Shown: positions 1 to 9,982, numbered from the stretch's first letter. The stretch: DNA of 64,000 bases from Nostoc linckia FACHB-104 (GCF_014696615.1 NZ_JACJQJ010000028.1:42547-106546); one strand, 5' to 3'. Notes: generated by a model from the sequence alone, not told the origin. Translations and numbers: made by a program.

Positions 1-2
1 CA

Positions 3-608
3 AAGCAAACAGTTGCACTGGGTCAAAATATTCACCAGCAAGTAAAGCAAAATTACAGATTAGATTCCAATGCTCAAACTAATGCTTACGTTAACCGTGT
101 TGGTCAACGGTTAGCTAGAGCTAGTAACTGCTCAGAAATTCCTTTTCGCTTTTATGTAGTCCGAGATTCTAGTATTAATGCATTCGCCACAACTGGTGGT
201 TATGTATATGTCAATACTGGACTAATCAAAGCAACAGATAACGAAGACCAATTAGCATCAGTGATGGGACATGAAATTGCTCACATTTGCAACAACGACC
301 TGATCAACAAATTGAAACAAACCCAGCTAGCTCAAGGTGCAGCCTCACTCGCTGGTTTAGACCAAAGTGCTGTAACTGCGATCGCTTACAAGTTGGCTGT
401 AGATTTACCCAATAGCCGCGAAGCCGAATTTAACGCTGATGATAAAGGCTTACAGTATATGAGACGAGCCGGGTATAATCAAAGCGCTATGCCTGCATTC
501 TTGAAAAAATTACTTCGCCAATCTTCTCAACCATCATTTTTAAGTAGCCACCCAGCAACACAAGAGCGGATTTCTGTGATTGAAAGAAAAATTTCTGCAG
601 GTAGATAA
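3..608 (+). CDS. M48-family metalloprotease, 5' end outside window
   Basis: Open frame runs in from window start; MGHEIAH (HExxH) zinc motif, INAFATTGGYVYVNTGL, and E in REAEFNADDKGL typical of peptidase M48. Confidence 0.85.
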   Translation, partial: KQTVALGQNIHQQVKQNYRLDSNAQTNAYVNRVGQRLARASNCSEIPFRFYVVRDSSINAFATTGGYVYVNTGLIKATDNEDQLASVMGHEIAHICNNDLINKLKQTQLAQGAASLAGLDQSAVTAIAYKLAVDLPNSREAEFNADDKGLQYMRRAGYNQSAMPAFLKKLLRQSSQPSFLSSHPATQERISVIERKISAGR

Positions 609-630
609 TTTGTCAAAAGGTCAATAACTT

Positions 631-658
631 GTAGAGACGCGATTAATCGCGTCTCTAC
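631..658. repeat. 28-bp perfect extragenic palindrome GTAGAGACGCGATT/AATCGCGTCTCTAC
   Basis: Both 14-nt arms are exact reverse complements with no loop. Confidence 0.9.
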
Positions 659-696
659 TCAAAAGTCAATGCTAACGTTAACCCATTTGTAGAGAG

Positions 697-732
697 CCTG
701 AAGGCATTTTTAGTTAACGCCTTCAGGTTTTT
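697..732 (+). terminator. Candidate intrinsic terminator downstream of M48 gene
   Basis: CCTGAAGGC ... GCCTTCAGG stem followed by TTTTT. Confidence 0.6.
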
Positions 733-1177
733 GATTAACGAGTTCTCATTAATAGAAAACATCAACTCATTTGTTCCGAACGCCTTGATGTAATAGTTAT
801 CGAGAAAGCCAGAACCCTTTTACCCTTAACCCTTCTCCTGCAAAGATGCTACGCGTAGCTTGCTTCCCCGCAGGGGTACACCTTTTCCCAAGTATTCCTT
901 TACCCGACTTTGTAGGTGTGTTGCGAAAGTGATATCGGCGGAGGCTGATATAGGACAATAAAGCTTGTTCAGAATTTGAGCATTATTTTTTGATCAATCA
1001 CAACTACCCACGAGTAGCAATCAGCTTGTTGGGTATTGGGATATTTACTGATAGGGTCTTCCAGTTTTGGAGTTAATGCGATCGCTCAACTGCGGAACTG
1101 AACAGTTACATTTATCTCAAGGATTTCCAAACGTTGGTAAGACCCGTAACCTCATTATTAACAAAATATTTGGGATT

Positions 1178-2527
1178 ATGGATGTATTACAACGTCGCAT
1201 GGGTCTTGAGCAAGAGTTTTTCCTAGTAGATGAGACAGGCGAACTCAGCAATCGTGGCAATGAATTTTTGCAGGGTTGTCATTTGATGGCAGAAACTCAA
1301 GGCTTAAACCCTAATTACTTTGTGCCAGAGTTTGTCAAAAGTATTGTAGAAATTAATACTCCACCAGCTTACTCTGGCTCAGAGCTAGCTACAGAGTATT
1401 TAAAAAATGTCAAATTAGCGTTAGTTGTAGCGCGGCAAATGGGTTTACGGCTTTATCCTCTGTCTAGCTACCCTTTGCATATTATGCCTGTGATGCGCGA
1501 CCATCCAAATTATCATATCCAAGCGCGAACAGTCGGCTATGATCGCTTTTTGCACGCGGGGAAATGTACGGGTGTACACCTACATTTAGAAGTAGCACCT
1601 GGGGTAATCGATCCGCGCGTGGCGGTATCCTATGAGTCTACAGCAACAGAGCGAGAGGAATTACTTAATATCTACAACTTAGCTACCGCTTTTGACTCAG
1701 CATTAATTTCTTTGGCGCGTGCTTGTCCTTTTTATGAGGGTGAGGCGATTGGGTTAGCTGCTCACACAATTCGTTATCGCGGTAGTGAAATCTTTGGTTG
1801 GGATGGTGTATATACTTATTTACAGCCAGTTGGCGGATTGATGCCTTATGCCGAAAACGTAGAAAGCTTAGTTGAGCAGCAATTTGCCCGCTATTATGCT
1901 TGGCTACAAGCCTTAGATAAAGCTGGAATCGAACGCCAGCAGTTTTTAAAGGCGGGAGGAAGCTTATTGAAATCAGCATGGAATCCCATCAGGCTCAATA
2001 AACTGGGTACTGTAGAAATTAGATGTATTGACAGCAACTATCCATCAGTAATTATTGCTGTGATTGCACTTTTAGAAAAAGCCGCCCATCGAGTCAGAAG
2101 TCAGCACTTAACAGTTAGACCAGCCAAAGAATTATATACCTTTGAAGTTAGCGGAAATTACCTGTGGGTGCCAGATTTTGAATATTTAAATGGCGAATTA
2201 CTCTATGCTGCGGCGACAGAAGGAGTTAAACACCCGAAAGTTCAAGCTTATCTTGATTCTGTGTTGCAATTTGCCATTACCGATGGCGGCGAAGGTACAA
2301 AGTATTTAACAAAATTGCGATCGCAACTAGACCATTATCACAGTATAGAAGCGGATATTTTGGAAGAATTTACCCCCACAACCGCTAAACTTTCTCGAGA
2401 TGACGGTTTGCGTTTGGTAAGAGAGTGCTGTGACAAATTAGAAGCACAGGTATTAAGACTCGATACTCAGCACCCCTTAGCCGCTTTGGATCGGGAAGCT
2501 GAGGTTGTTAATTCTGTGAGGCGTTAG
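1178..2527 (+). CDS. Glutamate-cysteine ligase-family (GCS2-like carboxylate-amine ligase) protein
   Basis: MGLEQEFFLVDETG start motif, CTGVHLHLEV, VEIRCIDSNYP; internal ATG at 1178 preferred over ORF-track start. Confidence 0.7.
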   Translation: MDVLQRRMGLEQEFFLVDETGELSNRGNEFLQGCHLMAETQGLNPNYFVPEFVKSIVEINTPPAYSGSELATEYLKNVKLALVVARQMGLRLYPLSSYPLHIMPVMRDHPNYHIQARTVGYDRFLHAGKCTGVHLHLEVAPGVIDPRVAVSYESTATEREELLNIYNLATAFDSALISLARACPFYEGEAIGLAAHTIRYRGSEIFGWDGVYTYLQPVGGLMPYAENVESLVEQQFARYYAWLQALDKAGIERQQFLKAGGSLLKSAWNPIRLNKLGTVEIRCIDSNYPSVIIAVIALLEKAAHRVRSQHLTVRPAKELYTFEVSGNYLWVPDFEYLNGELLYAAATEGVKHPKVQAYLDSVLQFAITDGGEGTKYLTKLRSQLDHYHSIEADILEEFTPTTAKLSRDDGLRLVRECCDKLEAQVLRLDTQHPLAALDREAEVVNSVRR

Positions 2528-2565
2528 GGGTTGGGGACTGGGGACTGGGGACTGGGGACTGGGGA
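2527..2565. repeat. Short tandem repeat (GGGGACT)n
   Basis: Consecutive heptamers ggggactggggactggggact after the stop codon. Confidence 0.9.
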
Positions 2566-2681
2566 TAAGGGGACAAGGGGAGGAATTACCAATTACCCCA
2601 TACCCTATGCCCACTTCAACAAAAAGCGATCGCACCTCGATAATGAGTCAAAGTGCGATCGCCACCTTAGCCAAAACCTCA

Positions 2682-3152
2682 TTAACCGATATTTACCTTG
2701 ACAACTTTTTGTTTGTCAGCTTCTGCTTTCGGTAAAGTGAGTTTAAGAATGCCATCTTTATATTCGGCTTCTACCTTTTCATGTTGAATTTGGGACGGTA
2801 GGGGAATCACCCGTTGGAATTTACCATAGCGGAATTCCGAGCGAGCTACACCGTTTTCTTCGGTCTTAGTTTCAGATTTCCTCTCACCGCTAATAGAAAC
2901 TGAATCGGTAGTTACTTCTACATTGATATCTTTTGCTTCCAATCCTGGGATTTCAAGTTTTAGGCGAATTGCATCATCAGTTTCTTCCATTTCCGCTGCT
3001 GGAACGAAGCCAAATCCGATACTTTCACCACCGTTAGTGGTTGGCATTAATTCCTCGAACAAGCGGTTCATTTGCCGTTGTAAAGTATCAATTTCGCGGA
3101 ATGGTTCTACACGGTCAATATCCCGAAATGGATTCCAACGCATAAGTGCCAT
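2682..3152 (-). CDS. hspA: Hsp20/alpha-crystallin small heat shock protein
   Basis: MALMRWNPFRDIDRVEPFREIDTLQRQMNRLFEEL and ACD motif GILKLTLPKAEA; ATG at 3152. Confidence 0.9.
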   Translation of the reverse strand: MALMRWNPFRDIDRVEPFREIDTLQRQMNRLFEELMPTTNGGESIGFGFVPAAEMEETDDAIRLKLEIPGLEAKDINVEVTTDSVSISGERKSETKTEENGVARSEFRYGKFQRVIPLPSQIQHEKVEAEYKDGILKLTLPKAEADKQKVVKVNIG

Positions 3153-3189
3153 ACTATCACCTCTAAGAAGCAATGTTTGGTTTGAGGAG

Positions 3190-3275
3190 GCTTAATCTCA
3201 AGCTTGCTTGTAGGTAAAAACTCTTGTCATTGTCAGCAATTAACTTTTTATTTCTTAAAGCTTAATCTCAAGCTT
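3190..3275. promoter_or_regulatory. 16-bp exact direct repeat GCTTAATCTCAAGCTT upstream of hspA (3190-3205 and 3260-3275)
   Basis: Two identical copies exactly 70 bp apart in the hspA upstream region. Confidence 0.5.
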
Positions 3276-3654
3276 CCTAATTAATAGATTAGTGCAACTT
3301 TATCAGTTGGTAAGTTCGGTTTTATGACAAAAACATATAGCAATAGCCGTACCTGTTTATAAGCCAATACGGTTCAGTTAAGAAAATTAATTGACAACAA
3401 AACCAAAAAACTAGTTACTCAACAAAAAACAGAACAATAATTTTGGAGGGGGTTTGGGGGACGCAACCGTCACCCAATCGGGCGTTTGGGGGAGAATCCC
3501 CCAATTGAGCTAGTTGTTTTCACAACTGATAAATCAATCACTAATAATCTTATCTGAGCTGTGTTGGTTGATAGACAGCACAAGCCATAGTAATTTTGGG
3601 GGAAAGGGAAAAGGGGAAAGGAAACTACCTTGAAACTTAAATACTATCCCCTGC

Positions 3655-4350
3655 TCACTTTTGTAATCGCATGAAAACAGCGCCAATCACTAATCCTGCC
3701 GCTTGTGCCCAGTAAGCAATACTGAATTGATTAACCCCCGCCGGGGGAATATTTAAACTACCAATTCCATAAAATAACTGTTGGATAAACCACCAAACTA
3801 AATAGGCAAATGCTGGTAATTTAGCAGGGATATAAATGAATACTAAGGGGAGAATACTATCGATTTTGGCTTTAGGAAACTTTACAATATAAGCCCCTAA
3901 AATAGCTGCGATCGCACCATTCGCGCCAATTAATGGAACTGTTAAATTAGGTTCGGAAAATATTTGTACTAATTCTGTAAAAATGCCACTTAATAAATAA
4001 AATCCTAAATAACGCCCATGACCGAGAATATTTTCTAAACTTTTACCAAAAACCCATAAAAAAAGTAGATTACCTAATATTTGGCTAAAACTACCATGTA
4101 GGAACATTGCTACTGGCAAAGAAAGCAATCGCCAGCCTACCACTATCCAAGCTGCTGGGTTAACACTCGCATTGATAATTCCGCCAATAATCTGCGCTGG
4201 TATCACACCCCAAGTTTGAATAAATGCGCCTAATTGATCGCTTAATTCTAATCGGATTTCCCATAAAAATATTGCAATATTAATACCAATCAGCCAGTAA
4301 GTAATCATCGGTCGATGACGAATGCGAATATTATCATTAATAGGAATCAT
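3655..4350 (-). CDS. Rhomboid-family intramembrane serine protease
   Basis: Multi-TM protein with LIGANGAIAAILGAY (active-site GxxG context, here GANGA) and overall GlpG-like organisation. Confidence 0.7.
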   Translation of the reverse strand: MIPINDNIRIRHRPMITYWLIGINIAIFLWEIRLELSDQLGAFIQTWGVIPAQIIGGIINASVNPAAWIVVGWRLLSLPVAMFLHGSFSQILGNLLFLWVFGKSLENILGHGRYLGFYLLSGIFTELVQIFSEPNLTVPLIGANGAIAAILGAYIVKFPKAKIDSILPLVFIYIPAKLPAFAYLVWWFIQQLFYGIGSLNIPPAGVNQFSIAYWAQAAGLVIGAVFMRLQK

Positions 4351-4352
4351 TA

Positions 4353-4491
4353 TTTGTCATTTGTCATTTGTCATTTGTCATTTGGTAATTGGTAATTGGT
4401 AATCGGTAATCGGTAATCGGTAATGGGAATTCCTCCCCTACTTCCTCTGCTTCCTCTGCTTCCTCTGCTTCCTCTGCTTCCTCTGCTTCCT
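4353..4491. repeat. Cluster of three short tandem repeats (TTTGTCA)n, (GGTAATT/C)n, (CTTCCTCTG)n
   Basis: Three consecutive arrays of different unit between rhomboid gene and kinase gene. Confidence 0.95.
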
Positions 4492-4574
4492 CATCTCCCT
4501 CATCCCAATCCCCATCCGGTTACCCTGTGTCAATATTGGAATCAGATAATATTGCATTCAATTAGGCAAACCTG

Positions 4575-6695
4575 ATGCTGGGAAACACACTTGTAGGAAG
4601 ATACCAAATTATTAGCCACTTGGGTGGTGGGGGTTTCGGGGAAACCTTTGTTGCTTGTGATACTCACTTACCGGGATCTCCTCAATGTGTTGTCAAAAAA
4701 CTCAAGCCTCAGGCCAATGATCCAGTAACTTTAGAAACTGCTAGACGTTTATTTGATACAGAAGCTCAAGTTCTGTATAAATTAGGTACTCATGATTGTA
4801 TTCCTCAACTTTTAGCATATTTTGAGGAAAATACAGAATTCTATCTCGTACAGGAATTTATCGAAGGACACAATCTCAGTCAGGAATTAACACCAGGGAA
4901 AATTCTGACTCAAACTGAGGTAATTTCTTTGTTGATGGAGATTCTCGAAATTTTAAAGTTTGTTCATCAACAAAAGGTAATTCACCGCGATGTCAATCCC
5001 TGCAATTTACTCAGACGTAAATCAGATGGGAAGTTAGTCTTAATTGATTTTGGTGCAGTTAAACAAATTTCTACACAAGTAATTACACCACAAGGACACA
5101 CTAAATCTACTGTTGCTATTGGTACTCCTGGATATCTCCCAGGTGAACAAGCGCAAGGAAACCCCAAATTTAGCAGTGATATATATGCGGTGGGGATAGT
5201 CGCACTACAAGCGCTGACTGGATTACCACCGGAACAATTAGAAAAAGATGCCGATACTAATGAAATTATTTGGCAAAATCATACTAAAGTATCGCCAGAG
5301 TTCGCTCAAGTTTTGAACAGAATGGTATGTTATGATTTTCGCCAGCGCTACAGTTCCGCAATAGAAGCATTACAAGCACTCCAAGATTTAACACAGCCAG
5401 CCTCTAAAACAATCGCTTTAACTCCGGTGCTAGCATTTAAAAATTTGCCAAATCCTCAATTAAAAAAAGAAATACTTCACAAGATTTTAGCAGCCACATT
5501 TATTTTAGGCGTAAGTGCCGCCGTGGGGATATTTATTATTGATGGTATTCATATAAATAACGCTACAGAATTATATAAACAAGGTAATACATTATATGAT
5601 TTACAACGCTATCAAGATGCACTAGCTGTATATGATAAAGCAGTTAATATTAGACCAGCTTACCCTCAAGGGTGGTATGGAAAAGGCAGAACTTTATCAG
5701 AATTAAAGCAATATAAAGAAGCGCTAGCAGCTTATGATAAAGCTATTCAAATTTTGCCAGATTATGTAGAAGCTTGGAGTGCTAGAGGTTTGGCTTTAGC
5801 AAATTTACAGCGTTATCAAGAAGCGATCGCATCTTTTGATAAAGCTTTACAATTAGAAGGTAACTCTCCCGAAATTTGGAATGCTAAAGGCGAAGCTTTA
5901 AGTAGCTTAAAGCAATATGATAATGCTATCAAAGCTTACGACAGAGCAATTGAATTACAAAAAAATTATGAAATTGCTTGGGAAAATAAGGGTTTAGCGC
6001 TGCATAATTTAAAACGCTATGACGACGCAATTACAGCATACGATAAAGCCATTGAATTAAAGCCAGATGATGCTTCATTCCGTTATAATCGCGGCAATGC
6101 TTTAGTAAATATAGGTCGCTACGAAGATGCTTTGAAAGATTATGACCGGGCAGTACAATATAAATCTGATTATTATCAAGCTTGGTTATCGAGAAGCAAT
6201 ATTCTCATGAGTTTGCGACGTTATCCAGAAGCTATAGAATCATTTGATTGGGTAATTAAATCTAATCCCGGAAATTTCCAAGCCTGGTATAGCCGGGGTT
6301 GGGCGCTACATCAAAGCCAACGCTATCAACAAGCGATTGATTCTTATAATAAGGCCATTGCCTTACGGCGTAACGATTACCAAGTTTGGTATAACTTAGG
6401 AAATTCGCAATACAATTTACAAAAATACGAAGATGCGATCGCATCCTATAATCGGGCAGTTCGTTACAAACCAGACCATTACGAAAGCTGGTATAGCAAA
6501 GGCAATGCCCTAGTAAACTTAAAACGCTATCAAGATGCGATCGCGTCTTATGCACAAGCCATCAAATACAAGCCTGACTACCAACAAGCAATCGAAGCCA
6601 GCAAGCAAGCACAAAATGAACTGCAAGCTGAAAAATCACAGCCTTTAGTTATTCCCATCATCACTATTCCTAACCCTCTTGCGCCAAAACAATGA
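4575..6695 (+). CDS. Serine/threonine protein kinase with C-terminal TPR array
   Basis: LGGGGFGETFVACD, VVKKLK, HRDVNPCNLL, DFGAVKQI, GTPGYLPGEQ; one TM then about ten TPR units (e.g. AIASFDKALQLEGNSPEIWNAKGEAL). Confidence 0.93.
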   Translation: MLGNTLVGRYQIISHLGGGGFGETFVACDTHLPGSPQCVVKKLKPQANDPVTLETARRLFDTEAQVLYKLGTHDCIPQLLAYFEENTEFYLVQEFIEGHNLSQELTPGKILTQTEVISLLMEILEILKFVHQQKVIHRDVNPCNLLRRKSDGKLVLIDFGAVKQISTQVITPQGHTKSTVAIGTPGYLPGEQAQGNPKFSSDIYAVGIVALQALTGLPPEQLEKDADTNEIIWQNHTKVSPEFAQVLNRMVCYDFRQRYSSAIEALQALQDLTQPASKTIALTPVLAFKNLPNPQLKKEILHKILAATFILGVSAAVGIFIIDGIHINNATELYKQGNTLYDLQRYQDALAVYDKAVNIRPAYPQGWYGKGRTLSELKQYKEALAAYDKAIQILPDYVEAWSARGLALANLQRYQEAIASFDKALQLEGNSPEIWNAKGEALSSLKQYDNAIKAYDRAIELQKNYEIAWENKGLALHNLKRYDDAITAYDKAIELKPDDASFRYNRGNALVNIGRYEDALKDYDRAVQYKSDYYQAWLSRSNILMSLRRYPEAIESFDWVIKSNPGNFQAWYSRGWALHQSQRYQQAIDSYNKAIALRRNDYQVWYNLGNSQYNLQKYEDAIASYNRAVRYKPDHYESWYSKGNALVNLKRYQDAIASYAQAIKYKPDYQQAIEASKQAQNELQAEKSQPLVIPIITIPNPLAPKQ

Positions 6696-6896
6696 ATTCT
6701 AGTATTTTTGATTTTTGATTTTGCTTATCTATAAATTTCGATAAATCTTGTGGGCTGAACAGCTTACAAGATTAATGTATTCATGAATTGCTATCAATCA
6801 TTTTTCTTTCTTTGTATTAACACAACATTAAGGGCGCACAGCTGTGCGCCCCTATTGAGATTTAAAGAATTTTGCACGTATAGCTTGGGATATTGA

Positions 6897-8654
6897 CTAA
6901 TATAAATTGTCAATCTTACTAGCTGAGTAGTAACGGGAATCAGCTTTCGTCTTTTTTGAGGCTGAATTTACTTTTGATACAGCTACCTTACTACTTGGGC
7001 CTCGTAGACGTTGCTTTTGAGCATACTCATTGAGTTTCATTTGTGCTTGTGCATAAACAGTAGTATTTTTCGGAACCTTGTGCAGGAATTTGACAGCATC
7101 ATCAAATTGGCCAGCCGAAGCTTTGTTGTAGGCTTTTTGTAAAAAGTAAGTAGCTCGAATTTGCTGCTTTTTATCGTACTCAGCCAATTTTTGTTGCACG
7201 ATCGCACCAGCAGCACTTTCTTTAGGAATTTGACGCAGATAGCTGATAGCAGTAGCAAAATCTTTATTATTTGCGCTGTCGTAAGCTTTAGCTAATAAAT
7301 CTTGCGATTGTCCTTCTATGTTTGCTTGTGCCTGCTGCACTAGTTTATCTGTTTTAGACTGCCAGTATAAAATATCAGGAACTTTAGGTGCGATCGCTAG
7401 TACATCTGACCATCTACCAGCTTGAAAGGCGGTTTCTGCAAATTGGTATTGTTCAGCTGCTACTTGCCATTGCTGTTGCCATTCATCAACGGTGGCTTGA
7501 GCTTCTGGATAAATTTTACTTTGGGTGGGAATGGATTTAACGAGTGCGATCGCTTCGTCTAAATCTCCCGATTGATATTCTTCGGTAGCTTTATATAAAG
7601 TTTCTTTCTCTGAGTAAGCTGGAGAAGTTGTAAATAATGAATATACCCCCAATCCCAGCAACATAGAATTAGCAGCGATACCTACTCTCATTCCTGTAAG
7701 TAGTGGTGCAGACTTCTGTGGTGGTACAGCAGTTTCGACAATCTTGCTAGTTTCTTCTTGGGGTGGTAAAGACAGACTATATAGTGCTTCTAGTTGGGGT
7801 AACTCATTTTCCCACCGCATTTCTTGGATGATTTGCAATACTTCACCCGCAGTTTGGAAGCGGTCTTCGTAATCGTAGCGGATCATTTGGCTGAGAATAG
7901 CAGCTAAATAATCATTAACTTGTGTTTGTGGAGTATGCCAAATAATCTCATTTGTATAAGGATCTAATTTAAATTGTAATGGTGCCATTCCGGTTAAAGC
8001 TTGGATGGCAATTATACCTAAAGAATAAATATCGCTATTAGGCTGTGTTTGACCAATAAATTGCTCTGGTGGGATATAACCCAATGAGGTAACCGGAACA
8101 TTCTGAATAGGTAATTCTGTATCCTCGCCAAAATCAACTGGCTGGATGGAACCAAAATCAATCAGTACTAATTTGCCATCAGCAGCGCGCCTAATTAAAT
8201 TTTCTGGTTTGATATCGCAATGGATCACTCCCTGAGAGTGAACAAAATCCAGAATTCCTAAAACATCTTCCAAAAAATCTACAACTTGGACTTCACTCCA
8301 AATATCACCACATTTTTTATTGATGGGTAGTTCTTCAGTTAATGAATGTCCTTCAATAAACTCTTGCACTAAATAGAAACGTTCGTTTTCTTCAAAGCAA
8401 GCAATGAGTTGCGGAATTTGGTCATGGCATTCCAAACGCTTGAGAGTTTCAGTTTCCGTGAGAAAACGTAACCTTAAGTCATCTAAATAACTAGGTTGAC
8501 AATTGCTCACCTTGAGCTGTTTAACAACGCACTTAGGGTTTTCGGGGTAATCTATGTCTACGGCTATATAGGTTTGTCCAAATACTCCTGCACCTAAGCT
8601 TTGAACGATTTGGTAACGCCTTTGTAGTACTTTACCGATCATGTGGTGGATCAT
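6897..8654 (-). CDS. Serine/threonine protein kinase with C-terminal helical repeats
   Basis: LGAGVFGQTYIAVD, CVVKQLK, HCDIKPENLI, DFGSIQ, GYIPPEQ; TM segment and TPR-like repeats at C terminus. Confidence 0.92.
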   Translation of the reverse strand: MIHHMIGKVLQRRYQIVQSLGAGVFGQTYIAVDIDYPENPKCVVKQLKVSNCQPSYLDDLRLRFLTETETLKRLECHDQIPQLIACFEENERFYLVQEFIEGHSLTEELPINKKCGDIWSEVQVVDFLEDVLGILDFVHSQGVIHCDIKPENLIRRAADGKLVLIDFGSIQPVDFGEDTELPIQNVPVTSLGYIPPEQFIGQTQPNSDIYSLGIIAIQALTGMAPLQFKLDPYTNEIIWHTPQTQVNDYLAAILSQMIRYDYEDRFQTAGEVLQIIQEMRWENELPQLEALYSLSLPPQEETSKIVETAVPPQKSAPLLTGMRVGIAANSMLLGLGVYSLFTTSPAYSEKETLYKATEEYQSGDLDEAIALVKSIPTQSKIYPEAQATVDEWQQQWQVAAEQYQFAETAFQAGRWSDVLAIAPKVPDILYWQSKTDKLVQQAQANIEGQSQDLLAKAYDSANNKDFATAISYLRQIPKESAAGAIVQQKLAEYDKKQQIRATYFLQKAYNKASAGQFDDAVKFLHKVPKNTTVYAQAQMKLNEYAQKQRLRGPSSKVAVSKVNSASKKTKADSRYYSASKIDNLY

Positions 8655-9012
8655 GAGCTGGTTACTTCGTAAGTAGTCCTAATCTACTTTTTCTGTAATT
8701 TCCACCCAATTTCCGGAACTACTGTGAATTAATTCTTGAGACGGTTGACGCACCTAATCAAAACCTTAGCGGTGTAAGTATTTTTCGCTGAATAAAAAAT
8801 ATATTAAGATTTTTATACACCAAACAGCGAGCGCTAATTAAGTATTAAATCGCTAAATTATAGCATCATATGGCACTTTCTACAGTGTGCCTATTGAGTC
8901 ATTAGTATTGTAATTTCCACTCCAAAATTGTACTACCGTTGTTAAGTCAGCCAAAGATTTCTATCTACGCAAGTCAGCTTCCAAACGCAGCTATTGACTA
9001 AACACCCAAATT

Positions 9013-9267
9013 TTAATTATTCATCAAAGATACAAGCCGAGAAAACCAATACACAATTTCTGGATCGCAGTAGGTCGTCAGTCGAGCCATTTCTCTGGCT
9101 AGCTGATACGCTTCCTCACCCTTGGGATGATTTGTCAGTCCAGCATGATTGAGTAATGCAGCTTTCAAGTCTCCGGGATAAGCAGGTAAGCTGTGACCTA
9201 CTGTATACTTCATTCGGCTAAGAATAAAATCCCAGTCGATTTGGTTAGTAGTAATATGTGCATTCAT
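9013..9267 (-). CDS. Hypothetical protein (84 aa)
   Basis: Open frame MNAHITTNQIDWDFILSRMKYTVGHSLPAYPGDLKAALLNHAG...; no family recognised. Confidence 0.5.
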   Translation of the reverse strand: MNAHITTNQIDWDFILSRMKYTVGHSLPAYPGDLKAALLNHAGLTNHPKGEEAYQLAREMARLTTYCDPEIVYWFSRLVSLMNN

Positions 9268-9537
9268 AAAGTGTGTTTCATTTTGGGGATAATATAGCAA
9301 TATTCCTTAAGTTATAAAAAAGCAATTACTTAGAAGCCTAACTATTTAAAAGTAGGGAGTGAATCTTGTTTTGATAATTTAGGATTGCTATCTCTCTAAT
9401 CTATGCTGCTCAATCAGTAATAGCAAATATATTTTCTTTTTATATTAATAAATACAAGTTATGGAAGAATATTAAAGATTTGCAAGTTAACATTTCTCAA
9501 ATTTTATCTCTAAGATACCAGCATGGATATCTTTTAT

Positions 9538-9720
9538 TTACCAAGAAGCAACAATCCCAGGCAATTCTCTTAAATCATCAATAATCGCATCCGGATTTTC
9601 TGGTGCTTGCCATCCTAAGTCTCTCTTCCAAATACTTTTCATCCCCATCCTCTTAGCTCCCATCACATCTGTTTGAGGATGATCTCCGATAAATACGCTT
9701 TCATTTGGTAGTATATTCAA
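9538..9720 (-). pseudogene. C-terminal remnant of HAD-superfamily hydrolase
   Basis: SVFIGDHPQTDVMGAKRMGMKSIWKRD is a HAD motif IV region (GDHPxxDVxGA) but motifs I-III are absent. Confidence 0.7.
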
Positions 9721-9982
9721 GTTACGTAAAGCGCGCAGAACGTTGGGATAAAGTTAGCGTTCACGACTTTCAAGGAACCTATGGGGATTATGTGCTGAGT
9801 AAGGTATCTAAGGTTTTCTCAGAGTTGCAGCGGACGGTTTTAGAGACTACCCAGTAAAAGTTATCGCTGTGGGGAGATGAGGGAGATGAGGGAGAAAGTA
9901 ATTACCAATTACCAATTACCCAATGCCCTGAAAGTCCATTATTGTAACTGAAGTATCTGTAAATCCGAGGAAATCTTAGCCT

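Noticed and set aside
4353-4491. Could be read as a CRISPR-like repeat array
   Set aside because: Units are contiguous 7-9 bp tandem repeats with no spacers; typical cyanobacterial STRRs.
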